This document shows, piece after piece, positions 44,365-55,147 of a stretch of 64,000 nt of DNA. The stretch is taken from NCBI GenBank assembly GCA_028386065.3, contig JAKUCV010005725.1, positions 62,001 through 126,000 of the forward strand, in the 5' to 3' direction. Under the pieces are notes generated by a model. It did not search any database. It was given only the letters and a program-made list of their open reading frames with translations, and was not told the DNA's origin. Source of the DNA: Turnera subulata. Taxonomy: Eukaryota; Streptophyta; Magnoliopsida; Malpighiales; Passifloraceae. The position numbers and the translations under genes are program-made. The stretch's first letter is position 1. Every line of letters begins with the position of its first letter.

Positions 44365-44601
44365 TTAGGTGGTATAGAGATCCTCCACAGGTTGCGCCAC
44401 CATAACCTCCATTCCCCTCCCGCTCCGATTCCCATGCAGCAATTTGAGGATGCAAGGTATTAAGTGCAACATGATACCCTGATTTAACAGTATACTCGCC
44501 AGTATTAGTGAAGTACAGACTTGTTCATCTTGTTGCTCTCCCGCAACTAATTCAATGCTCTTTATTAGAGTAGCTTCCTCCACAGAGAAAATTCTGTCCA
44601 T
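44365..44601 (-). CDS. Unidentified short reading frame, possibly a gene fragment
   Basis: A 78-codon frame beginning MDRIFSVEEATLIKSIELVA, of ordinary amino-acid composition, lies between the telomere-like array and element F. Upstream sequence (44602-44680) shows no continuation without stops. I recognise no family. It may be part of a decayed exon or chance. Confidence 0.25.
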   Translation of the reverse strand: MDRIFSVEEATLIKSIELVAGEQQDEQVCTSLILASILLNQGIMLHLIPCILKLLHGNRSGRGMEVMVAQPVEDLYTT

Positions 44602-44682
44602 CAGAACTCGATCCTAGTCCCCCTTCAGATCATCAATGAGGTTATTCACCGTAGTATGGGCCGATAGACTTGATACTAGTGA

Positions 44683-44687
44683 GTTCA
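44683..44687. repeat. Left flank of element F (candidate 5-bp duplication GTTCA)
   Basis: The five bases before TGAAACACCCC. The partner copy cannot be checked because the other end of F is deleted. Confidence 0.3.
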
Positions 44688-47600
44688 TGAAACACCCCAA
44701 CCCGTATTTACTCATCAAACAGTACTTACTGCAAAATAGTGCTGACACGTGGCCATCATATAATGAAAGTATGAATTCACAACAGTACAGTAATAAACAG
44801 ACATAGAATCACACTCCCATCACCCGATATGGGGACATCAACATTTGCACAGCGGAAGCATTTTCTAGATATTCAGTAACATCTTATGCGAGACACAATG
44901 CATGCTATTGGATCCGAGTCCTGTCTGAGGTAACGCAACAGCCGCCAGAATGCACTTCTAACCTGCAAGAACTGTGTGAGGGGTGAGACCAACCACTGTC
45001 TCACCAATAAACAAATAAACTGCAGTATACAAGCAACCGTAAGTGCCCCAAAACGAACACAGAACAATAGAAGTACAACAAGCACAATCATGGCATCAGG
45101 ATCAGACAACTTACCTGTCCTTACTATTCGACTGACCTCTCACCGATAAGCTAATCCTCTAATCTTACTGACATTCGGTGACTATCCAATTTTATTATTA
45201 GGGGCCCTGTCACATGATAAGTATTGGCCGTGCCTGGTAGCCAGGTTAGCTAACCCCAGGGTGCTCCCCGCTAAATATCACAAATCATATCACAAATAAC
45301 CGAGTCCCGCAGTCCTTCCTATAACAAATCAACTGAGTCCCGCAGTCCTCCCTATCATATCACAATCACAAGGTGACTACCATCTGGCCGTACCAATACC
45401 TGTCACGTGACAATCTAAATGTCTAGGTGATGTTACCACAATTTATTATTAAATTCTTATTCCACTATCTAACAGTAACCCTCATCGTTAACTCATCATA
45501 CTCACATTCCCGAGCAGGCCCACAGCCTCAGAGCTCCTCTGGGAATCTAATCACAATTTCACATTATCGGTTTACTGCCACTAACTGGTCAAACACCACA
45601 TATCTCATAAGGCTATCACAATTTCTACATTAACATCCCAGACTCAACAATTAATCACAGTAGTCATCATGCATATAACAGCAATCCCAAAAGTATCCAA
45701 CATAGCATAGCAAGTGCGAAGATAAACATATAATTTAAACAAACCACCAAACAACCGGAGCATCACAGGCAGCATACCGAAGTTTATATCCTCACCTGGT
45801 ATGTCTCTGAAACCGGCACATAATCCATATGGCTTTGTCTGTCCCTATATCATGTCAACACATACAGTCACTTATAATGCACATCGAAGAATGCAATGTA
45901 TGCTGTCAGCTATTAGTTTATTAATTGGCTTATCAACAACTAACATTGTCATCACCGTCTAATGCCGTTTCCACAAAGCGTCACCATTGCGGCTGTAAGA
46001 TAATTATAACCAATAAAATAATCATAGCCGATATTATAATCTAAAGTAAATGGTATTTCATAAAATAATTGTTCCTAATAAAATAATGACGAATACATAT
46101 ACATTTAGAAAACAGTGGCTAATAATAATTTGAATAGTGCAAACGATAAATATATAGTAATAATATATCTGTCAATAAAACCGTTAAATGAAAATAATAC
46201 CATTGATAATAAGTTAACTTAGCCGATCAAATGGTAGAAAATAGTTGCATTGTAATGTTGCAGAAAATAATCTTTTCCAAATACGTTTGTGCGTATATAA
46301 CTAGCAAACTTAAATAGAGTTAAAAGTAATAGTAATACTAGCTCATTAAATAATATAACCGATATCTAATATTAAATGGAATGAAATTCATACGTAATAA
46401 TATAACAGATTAATGTAAAATCACTTAGTTGAAAATAATGTAACCAGTAATAAGAAAATATAATAGATATATATATAGTATTCCGACAAACCAATTATAC
46501 AAATCTTAAAAGTATAGTAAAACATAATATGGTCATAGAATAAATTCCATCCGGTTATGTATTTATATTAAACTTATAACTACATAATTAATTCCAAAAT
46601 GGTATTATTTTTTTTAATCTATAAATTAATTCATTAACCATTTTTTTAATCTATAAATTAATTCATTAACCGTTTTGTAATATCAAACGTCCATCGGGTC
46701 CGTTATTAAGTCTGTCAAAAGCATATATGTCACGGGAACATGGGCCTCTGCACGTTCGGCCCGTTTCCGAGTCCGTTGTGCAACCGAGCCCAAACCCGAG
46801 CCAAGGAGTAAAACAAGTCCAAGGAATTACCCAAAGGTCCACTCCCGGGTTCGCCGAAAAATTCCCGAGTCACCAGAAACTCGCCGGATTCCAGCCGGTT
46901 ATTGTTCACGCAGTCCATCCTAGCCGCTGTTCATCACCATCCAAAACACCCAAATTAAACCAGCTCCATCGTACTCACTGTCAGCACTACCGCCATACCC
47001 TCGGCAGACCCATCAATGCTATCAAAGCCATCCACACCAGGTTCTATCAACACAACCAAGCACAACCCACAGCAAACAAAATCGATCAGACCTAACCTCG
47101 AAGATCGAATTTAGAAAACAAAAATATAAGGGTAAGGGAAAGGGGTAAAGATCGATGTCGGATCTTACCCACGTTGTCGACAACGGACGCGGCAGATGTG
47201 AGAGTGGCGGCTCGAGTGGCGGTGAGAGAACGAAGGTCTCGGCGTCGGCCCTGGCTGTAGAGGAGATCGGTCCTCCTATGAATGGCGGCAGTCCTCTGCG
47301 ACGGTGGTGGCTCAAACTCAATCCGTCGGTGGTGCTGTCGAGCTCGATTGGGGGTGGCATTCGTGAGCAGGAGCGAGGAGAAATCAACAGCGGCCTTGTC
47401 CAGTTGCAGCAGCGGAGGTAAGAGGCGGCGACGAGAAGGAAGGCAGAAGAGGTAAGAGAGGAGCAGCGACGACCTTGTTGCTGCGGTGGCGGATGGAAAC
47501 AGAGGAGATGCAAGAAGGAGGTGGCGGTGGCAGATCGTGAGGAAGAAGAGAGAAAACAGAGGCGAGAGAGAGAGAGAGGTACAAGGAGGAGGTATTGAGG

Positions 47601-48464
47601 AAGAGAGGGAGAGGCGTGAGGAAACCGTCAAAAAAAGTGGAGAAGATAAAGAGGAGGAAGGGAGGAAGAAGACAAGGGAGAAAGAAGAAAAGATTGAAAG
47701 TGAGGGGAGGGGGCCGGCGTGAAGAATTCAGGAGAGGAGGAGAGGAAAATAAACAAGAAAAAGGGAAAAAAAAACAAAGAGGGAACAGGGGCCGGCGGCT
47801 GGAAAAAGAAAAAGAAAGAAAAGAAAGGGAAAAGAAAAGAAAATAGGAGAGGCCACGTGGCAAGCCACGATTGGCCGGTCTAGATTCTCGTGTCGGAATA
47901 ACGGAATCGCAGGGGTACTCCCGTCTCTTCGGATTTCCGCCCCGAATCCAAAAATACAACTTGGGCTCGGAAAATCCGACTAATACCCCTGAGCGTCGTC
48001 CAAGTCTCGGAATTGAAAACCGAGGCTCGGTTAACGAAAGAAACGCCAAAACGTGTATCGGTATTAAACCTTGTGTTTAACATTTTAACTTAATCTTTGA
48101 AAAACATAAGCATAATTTAGCAATTATTCTTTCATAAAATTCAAAATAATTTTCCAAAGATTAATTTATTAAATATCGATGAAAATTCTTTTTAACTTAT
48201 AATTAGTAAATTATTGCAACAAAATATCCCGGCAAAATAATAATAAAAGTATTATTATTAATGTTGATTAGGAAAATAGTAATAATAATGGTAACAAGAA
48301 TAACAATAATAAGAATTTTGAGAATTGTAAAAATAATAGTGAAAATATTGAAAATTGACTCGGTTTGATAAAATTTTTAATTAACCGCGATAAAATTTTA
48401 TTAACCACCGTAAAAGTCAAAACAACTTGGTAAAAATCACGAAAATTTTACCCGGGTCGTTACA
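44688..48464 (-). repeat. Element F 3' LTR (complete, 3.8 kb)
   Basis: TGTAACGACCCGGG...GGGGTGTTTCA in element sense. Contains repeated AGTCCCGCAGTCC blocks around 45300-45350 (fewer than in the other LTR) and a duplicated ATCTATAAATTAATTCATTA near 46617-46675. GC-rich middle at 46730-47900; frames there are not called. Hairpin at 44982-45005. Confidence 0.88.
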
Positions 48465-49774
48465 TTCTACCCTCCTTAAAGGAATTTCGTCCTCGAAGTT
48501 CACACCGTAATCCACTAATCCCATAAATATATACATATTTATCATGATCATCAATCCTTCCACAAATCATCAAATCTATAAACTCCATATTATCTCCCAT
48601 CAATCATAATTAAATTCTCCAAATAAATTTTCCAGATTATAACCCCCGAACCATGTCGATCATCACCTCAAAATTTATTACATAATTATCCATCAAACAA
48701 TATATATTTTTTATTTTATTTTATTTTTTATTACTTCTCCCAAAACATGCCGATCAAAACTTCAAAATTTATTACTAACATAATCATCCATCAAATAATA
48801 TTTGTCTTCTAAATCCACTGAAACTAGCAAAGATCATAACTTCGATTATAGCTCTTTAAATAATCCCTCAAATCATCAAACTCTTTCTTTTTTTTTAAAG
48901 ATTGAATCACCAAAATCCTCTGATCATCGAACCTTTTTTTTTTTAAGAATAAATCACTTTTGACATCAAGAATTCCATGATCATTAATGCAATGCTCCAA
49001 TCAAGTTATCACATCACAAACAACTTCAGTATCCAAAAATCTTCAAATCCTCAACCAATTTCTTAAAAACAAAATTGCATCACCTTCAAAATCATAGAAT
49101 TTTTCAAGAATATCAATCCAATCCTCAACTCAAATTATCACATCATAAACAAAGCAGTACCCAAAAGTCATCAATTTATCATGTCATAATCCAAACAGTA
49201 CTAAAAAATCATCATTTCCCACTTCCTCAAGGTCATATAATATCATACCATCACTTAAAGATATAACAACCAAAACCCACGAAACTTCCGATGCACGGAT
49301 ACAACAAGGCAGACTTCTTTGCCTTCTCAAGGTCCCTATATCCCACTGTTCTTCCCGGGCAACGACCTTGTTTGAACTTTATAATAAAATATTTAATAAT
49401 GTTTCATCATCAAAATCATAAAACTTTCCGAAAAAGCAGTTACGTCTTATAAACATATTTAACCCACAGCCTAAGCTGTAAATGTCACATTGTCAAAACT
49501 CATCCTTTAGAAACTTATTTTTCCAAAACTTTGGATCAACAAAACAACAGTATTGTAAAGTACAGAAATACAGATAACTTGTCGTTCAAATGTATTTATG
49601 AGAAAGTATACTCACAAGTGAACGTTCTACAGCAAGTTGGCGTCCCTCGACTGGATCCATTATGCACTAACCATATGAATATGCATGCAATTATAATAAT
49701 CATGTGGAGCGAGCTATGCACAACAAACAAGCACAACAAACACCAAGGACCTACCGCCCGCTCCGCTACCAAAA
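48465..49774 (-). other. Element F interior without coding capacity
   Basis: 48465-48505 is the reverse complement of a gypsy pol end and polypurine tract (GAACTTCGAGGACGAAATTC then AAGGAGGGTAGAA). The primer-binding site is at 49771-49760 (minus strand TGGTAGCGGAGC). ATGGATCC at 49660-49653 opens a frame of only 24 codons (MDPVEGRQLAVERS...). CAGCCTAAGCTGTAAA at 49466-49481 matches the element C interior. Confidence 0.75.
49760..49771 (-). promoter_or_regulatory. Element F primer-binding site
   Basis: TGGTAGCGGAGC on the minus strand, three bases from the LTR end. Confidence 0.75.
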
Positions 49775-52700
49775 TGAAACACCCCATTTACTTATCAAAC
49801 AGTACTTACTGCGAAACAGTGCTGACACGTGGCCATCATATAATGAAAGTATGAATTCACAACAGTACAGTAATAAACAGACATAGAATCACACTCCCAT
49901 CACCCGATATGGGGACATCAACATCTACACAGTAGAAGCATTTTCTAGATATTCAGTAACTTCTTATGCGAGACACAATGCATGCTGATGGATCCGAGTC
50001 CTGTCTGAGGTAACGCAACAGCTGCCGGAATGCACTTCTAGCCTACAAGAACTGTGTGAGGGGTGAGACCAACCACTGTCTCACCAATAAACAAATAAAC
50101 CGCAGTATACAAGCAACCGTAATTGCCCAAAATGAACACAGAACAACAGAAGTATAACAAGCACAATCATGGCATAAGGATCAGACAACTCACCTGTCCT
50201 TACTGTTCGACTGACCTCTCACCGATAAGCTAATCCGCTAATCTTACTGACATTTGGCGACTATCCAATTTTATTATTAGGGCCCCTGTCACATGATAAG
50301 TATTGGCCGTGCCAGGTAGCCAGGTTAGCTAACCCCAGGGTGCTCACCGCTAAATATCACAAATCATATCACAAATAACCGAGTCCCGCAGTCCTCGGCG
50401 GAAGTCCCGCAGTCCTTCCTATAACAAATCAACTGAGTCACGCAGTCCTCAGCCGGGAATCCCGCAGTCCTCCCTATCATATCACAATCACAAGGTGACT
50501 ACCATCTGGCCGTACCAATACCTGTCACGTGACAATCTAGATGTCTAGGTGATGTTACCACAATTTATTATTAAATTCTTATTCCACTGTCTAATAGTAA
50601 CCCTCATCGTTAACTCATCATACTCACATTCCCGAGCAGGCCCACAGCCTCAGAGCTCCTCTGGGAATCTAATCACAATTTCACATTATCGAGTTACTGC
50701 CACTAACTGGTCAAACACCACATTTCTCATAAGGCTATCACAATTTCTACATTAACATCCCAAACTCAACAATCAATCACAGTAGTCATCATGCATATAA
50801 CAACAATCCCAAAAGTATTTAACATAGCATAGCAAGTGCGAAGATAAACATATAATTTAAACAAACCACCAAACAACCGGAGCATCGCAGGCAGCATACC
50901 GAAGTTTATATCCTCACCTGGTATGTCTCTGAAACCGACACATAATCCATATGGCTTTGTCTGTCCCTATATCATGTCAACACATACAGTCACTTATAAT
51001 GCACATCGAAGAATGCAATGTATGCTGTCAGCTATTAGTTTATTAATTGGCTTATCAACAACTAACATTGTCATCACCGTCTAATGTCGTTTCCATAAAG
51101 CGTCACCATTGCGGCTGTAAGATAATTATAACCAATAAGATAATCATAGCCGATATTATAATCTAAAGTAAATGGTATTTCATAAAATAATTGTTCCCGA
51201 TAAAATAATAACAAATACATATACATTTAGAAAATAGTGGTTAATAATAATTTGGATAGTGCAAATGATAAATATATAGTAGTAATATGTCTGTCAATAA
51301 AAACAATACCATTGATAATAAATTAACTTAGCCGATCATATGGTAGAAAATAGTTGCATTGTAATGTTGCAGAAAATAATCTTTTCCAAATACGTTTGTG
51401 CGTATATAACTAGCAAACTTAAGTAGAGTTAAAAGTAATAGTAATACTATAGCTCATTAAATAATATAACCGATATCTAATATTAAATGGAATGAAATTC
51501 ATACGTAATAATATAACAGATTAATGTAAAATTACTTAGTTGAAAATAATGTAACCAGTAATAAGAAAATATAATAGATATATATATAGTATTCCGACAA
51601 ACCAATTATACAAATCTTAAAAGTATAGTAAAACATAATATGGTCATAGAATAAATTCCATCCGGTTATGTATTTATATTAAACTTATAACTACATAATT
51701 AATTCCAAAATGATATTTTTTTTAATCTATAAATTAATTCATTAACCATATTTTTAATCTATAAATTAATTCATTAACCATTTTGTAATATCAAACGTCC
51801 ATCGGGTCCGTTATTAAGTCTGTCAAAAGCATATATGTCACGGGAACATGGGCCTCTGCACGTTCGGCCCGTTTCCGAGTCCGTTGTGCAACCGAGCCCA
51901 AACCCGAGCCAAGGTGTAAAACAAGTCCAAGGAATTACCCAAAGGTCCATTCCCGGGTTCGCCGGAAAATTCCCGAGTCACCGAAAACTCGCTGGATTCC
52001 GGCCGGTTACTGTTCACGCAGTCCATCCTAGCCGTTGTTCATGACCTTCTAAAACACCCAAATTAAACCAGCTCCATCGTACTCACTGCCAGCACTACCA
52101 CCATACCCTGGGCAGACCCATCAATGCTATCAAAGCCATCCACACCAGGTTCAATCAACACAACCAAGCACAACCCACAACAAACAAAATCGATCAGACC
52201 CAACCTCGAAGATCGAATTTAGAAAAGAAAAACAGAAGGGTAAGGGAAAGGGGTAAAGATCGATGCCGGATCTTACCCACGTTGTCAGCAACGGACGCGG
52301 CAGATGTGAGAGTGGCGGCTCGAGTGGCCATGAGAGAACGAAGGTCTCGGCGTCGGCCCTGGCTGTAGAGGAGATCGGTCCTCCTGTGAAAGGCGGCAGT
52401 CCTCTGCGACGGTGGTGGCTCGAACTCAATCCGTCAGTGGTGGTGTCGAGCTCGATTGGTGGCGGCGTTCGTGAGCAGGAGCGAGGAGAAATCTACGGCG
52501 GCCTTGTCCGGTTGCAGCAGCGGAGGTAAGAGGCGGCGATGAGAAGGAAGGCAGAAGAGAAGCAGCGGCGGCCTTGTTGCTGCGGCGGCGGATGGAAACA
52601 TAGGAGTTGCAAGGAAGAGGTGGCGGTGGCAGATCGTGAGGAAGAAGAGAGAAAACAAAGGCGAGAGAGAGAGAGAGGTACAAGGAGGAGGTGTTGAGGA

Positions 52701-53069
52701 AGAAAGGGAGATGCGTGAGGAAATTGTCACAAAAAAAGAGGAGAAGATAAAGAGGAGGAATGGAGGAAGGAGACAAGGGAGAAAAGAAGAAAATATTGAA
52801 AGTGAGGGGAGGGGGCCGACGTGAAGAATTCGGGAGAGGAGGAGAGGAAAATAAACATGAAAAAGGGAAAAAAATCAAAAAGGAAACAGGGGCCGGCGGT
52901 TGGAAAAAGAAATAGAAAGAAAAGAAAGGGAAAAGAAAAGAAAATAGGAGAGGCCACGTGGAAAGCCAAAATTGGCCGGTCTAGATTCTCGTGTCGGAAT
53001 AACGGAATCGCAGGGGTACTTCCGTCTCTTCGGATTTCCGCCCCGAATCCAAAAATACAACTTGGGCCC
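49775..53069 (-). repeat. Element F 5' LTR, truncated
   Basis: Closely matches 44688-47960 in order. It carries four AGTCCCGCAGTCC-like blocks (50384-50480), against two in the other LTR. Identity ends at CTTGGGC(C/T)CG, position about 53069. Hairpin at 50062-50085. Confidence 0.88.
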
Positions 53070-53077
53070 GAATCAAC

Positions 53078-53272
53078 AATGCTCCATACTTCAATGGGTT
53101 GAATTTCGACCATTAGAAATTCCGCATGAAGACTTTCCTTGAAGGAAAGAACTTGGAGATGTGGCAAATTGTGAGCACTCCATATTCACGACCAGCAAGA
53201 GATATGCAATTCTGGAGTGAGGAAGAAATGAAAAAGGCGAAGCTAGATGCACAAGCTAAAAATGCTCTCCTT
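53078..53272 (+). pseudogene. Copia gag N-terminal fragment
   Basis: The frame reads APYFNGLNFDH, a TAG where the family has tryptophan, then [20 protein letters not shown] and [20 protein letters not shown], typical of the N-terminus of copia gag (UBN2 region). It starts a few bases after the broken end of element F and stops where gypsy RNase H sequence begins. Confidence 0.8.
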
Positions 53273-54205
53273 CGATATATTGCTTATACTTCGAGACAGT
53301 TGAGGCCGCATGAGAAGAACTATCCGACACATGATCTAGAGATGGCCGCAGTGATCCTTGCTTTGAAGATTTGGCGACATTACTTGTTCGGAGAGAGATG
53401 CCGAATTTTCACAGATCATAAGAGTCTCAAGTACATCATGACTCAGAAGGAGCTTAACCTGCGACAAAGACGTTGGGTTGAGTTGCTGAATGATTATGTT
53501 TGTACTATTGAGTGTCACCCTAGAAAAGCTAATGTTGTAGCTGATGCTTTGAGCCGGAGACAACCAGAAGATGCTTCCACGACCTACTCGATATCCTCAC
53601 TTATCGAGTTAAGGAAGATGGGAGTTGATTTGTCAGTTGATGAGATAGGAGCCTTGTTGACCCATATTGAAGTCAAGTCTAACCTGAGAGGCTGGATTGT
53701 GGAGCTACAAGATGGAGATCCCGATCTGATCAAGCTAAAGGAAGCAGTCCGCAATGGAAAGGAAGATAAGTTTCGCATAGCTGAGGATAGTGCATTGATG
53801 CTGGGGAAACGCCTATATGTACCCAGTGTTGGTGACCTGTGCAGTCAGATTCTGGAAGAGGGACATATGACGCCGTATGCTATGCATCCCAGGAGCACCA
53901 AGATGTACCAGAATTTGAGGAGTCATTTCTGGTGGTCGCGTATGAAGAAAGATGTAGCCGAGTATGTTGCTAAGTATATCACCTGCCAGCAAGTGAAAGC
54001 TGAACATCAAGCTCCAGCGGAAAAGTTGAGATCGTTGACAGTGCCAGAGTGGAAATGGGAGATGATCACTATGGATTTTGTGGTCGGATTACCGTTGACT
54101 CGGAGACAACATGATGCTATCTGGGTTATCGTTGACCGACTTATAAAATCAGCCCATTTTCTTCCCATCCGACAGACAGACACCTTGAATAAGTTGGCAA
54201 AGTAG
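53126..54205 (+). pseudogene. Chimeric ORF: copia gag fused in frame to gypsy RNase H and integrase
   Basis: A single open frame of 359 codons. Residues 1-49 are copia gag. From residue 50 (codon 53273) it is gypsy RNase H ([18 protein letters not shown] onward), then the connection domain and the integrase zinc region. The first cysteine of the HHCC motif is tyrosine (codon 53975; gypsy A has CITCQQVK). The first catalytic aspartate segment MDFVVGLPL is present. The frame stops at TAG 54203, where gypsy A has a leucine codon. Whether it is expressed is unknown; it arose from a deletion junction. Confidence 0.85.
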
Positions 54206-55112
54206 TATGTTGCAGAGATTGTAAGGCTACATGGAATTCCTAAGTCCATAGTCTCAAACAGAGATCCGAGGTTCACATCACGGTTTTGGAAGAGTCTGCA
54301 AATAGAAGAAGTTGAGTTTCAGTACCGCGTTTCATCCTCAGACAAACGGACAGTCAGAGAGGACTATTCAGACACTGGAAGATATGCTAAAGGCTTGTGC
54401 TCTTAACTTCAGTGGGAGTTGGGACCAGTATTTTCCTTTAGCGGAGTTTGCCTACAAAAACAGTTTTCATTCCAGTATTGACATGCCACCGTTTGAAGCT
54501 CTTTACGGAAGGAATTGCCGAAGTCCAGTTTGTTGGGATGAAGAAGGTCTCCGTTTGATCGTTGGTCCAGATTTGGTTAAACAGACGGTTGATAAGATTC
54601 AGGTAGTTAAGCAGAGTATGAGAGCAGCACAGGACCGACAGAAGAGTTATGTTGATAAGCATCATCGTGAGATGGAGTACCAAGTGGGGGAAAGAGTTTT
54701 CCTCCGAGTTGCACCTTGGAAGGGTGTTATCAGATTCAGGAAAAGAGGGAAGCTTAGTCCCAGGTACATCGGGCCGTATGAGATCGTGGAAAGGGTTGGA
54801 CCCTTGGCGTACAGATTATCTTTACCCGAGGAGTTGTCACAGATTCACGACGTGTTTCATGTCTCCATATTGAGGAGGTACAGATCAGATCCGAGCCATG
54901 TGGTTAGTACAACAGATGTTGAGGTCGCAGAGGATCTTACGTATACAGAATTGTCGGAACAGATTCTTGCGCGAGAGGTCAGACAGTTGAGAAACCGAGT
55001 CATTCCGATGGTAAAGGTTAAGTGGAGCAAGCACTCTGCAAACGAGTCTACGTGGGAAGTCGAGGAGCACATGTGTTCTCAGTATCCGCACTTGTTCACA
55101 GCGTCAGAGTGA
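54206..55112 (+). pseudogene. Gypsy B integrase core and chromodomain-like C-terminus, broken
   Basis: After the stop at 54203 the sequence reads [20 protein letters not shown]. The second catalytic aspartate is changed to asparagine (codon 54257-54259; gypsy A keeps D). An indel of 8 bases net near 54303-54316 shifts the frame. From 54312 a 266-codon frame gives [20 protein letters not shown] with the catalytic glutamate, then the GPY-like region and the tail LRNRVIPMVKVKWSKHSANE, ending at TGA 55110-55112. Confidence 0.88.
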
Positions 55113-55147
55113 ATTTCGGGGACGAAATTCTTTTAAGGTGGGTAGGC
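55113..55147 (+). promoter_or_regulatory. Gypsy B polypurine tract
   Basis: GAATTTCGGGGACGAAATTC followed by TTAAGGTGGGTAGGC next to the LTR start, as in gypsy A. Confidence 0.7.

Larger units (their letters stand above)
44688..53069 (-). mobile_element. Element F: non-autonomous Ty3/gypsy-type LTR element, 5' end deleted
   Basis: Same family as element D. The left LTR 44688-48464 (3' LTR in element sense) is complete. The right LTR starts at 49775 but stops at about 53069, where its next roughly 500 bp (counterpart 47960-48464) are replaced by copia gag. The 1.3-kb interior (48465-49774) has a primer-binding site, an ATGGATCC gag start and a polypurine tract but no protein-coding domain. 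It is a LARD-like element that would need proteins from another gypsy element. Confidence 0.85.

Noticed and set aside
45300..45360. CRISPR-like short repeats (AGTCCCGCAGTCC)
   Set aside because: Few, unevenly spaced copies inside an LTR of a plant retroelement; no CRISPR context is possible here.
46727..47095. Frame MSREHGPLHVRPVSESVVQP in element F LTR, repeated at 51835
   Set aside because: Opposite to element sense and shortened in the second LTR copy; considered chance.
47384..48049. 221-codon minus-strand frame in element F
   Set aside because: Low-complexity S/P/L/F translation of the pyrimidine-rich LTR strand; the matching LTR has a different, interrupted version.
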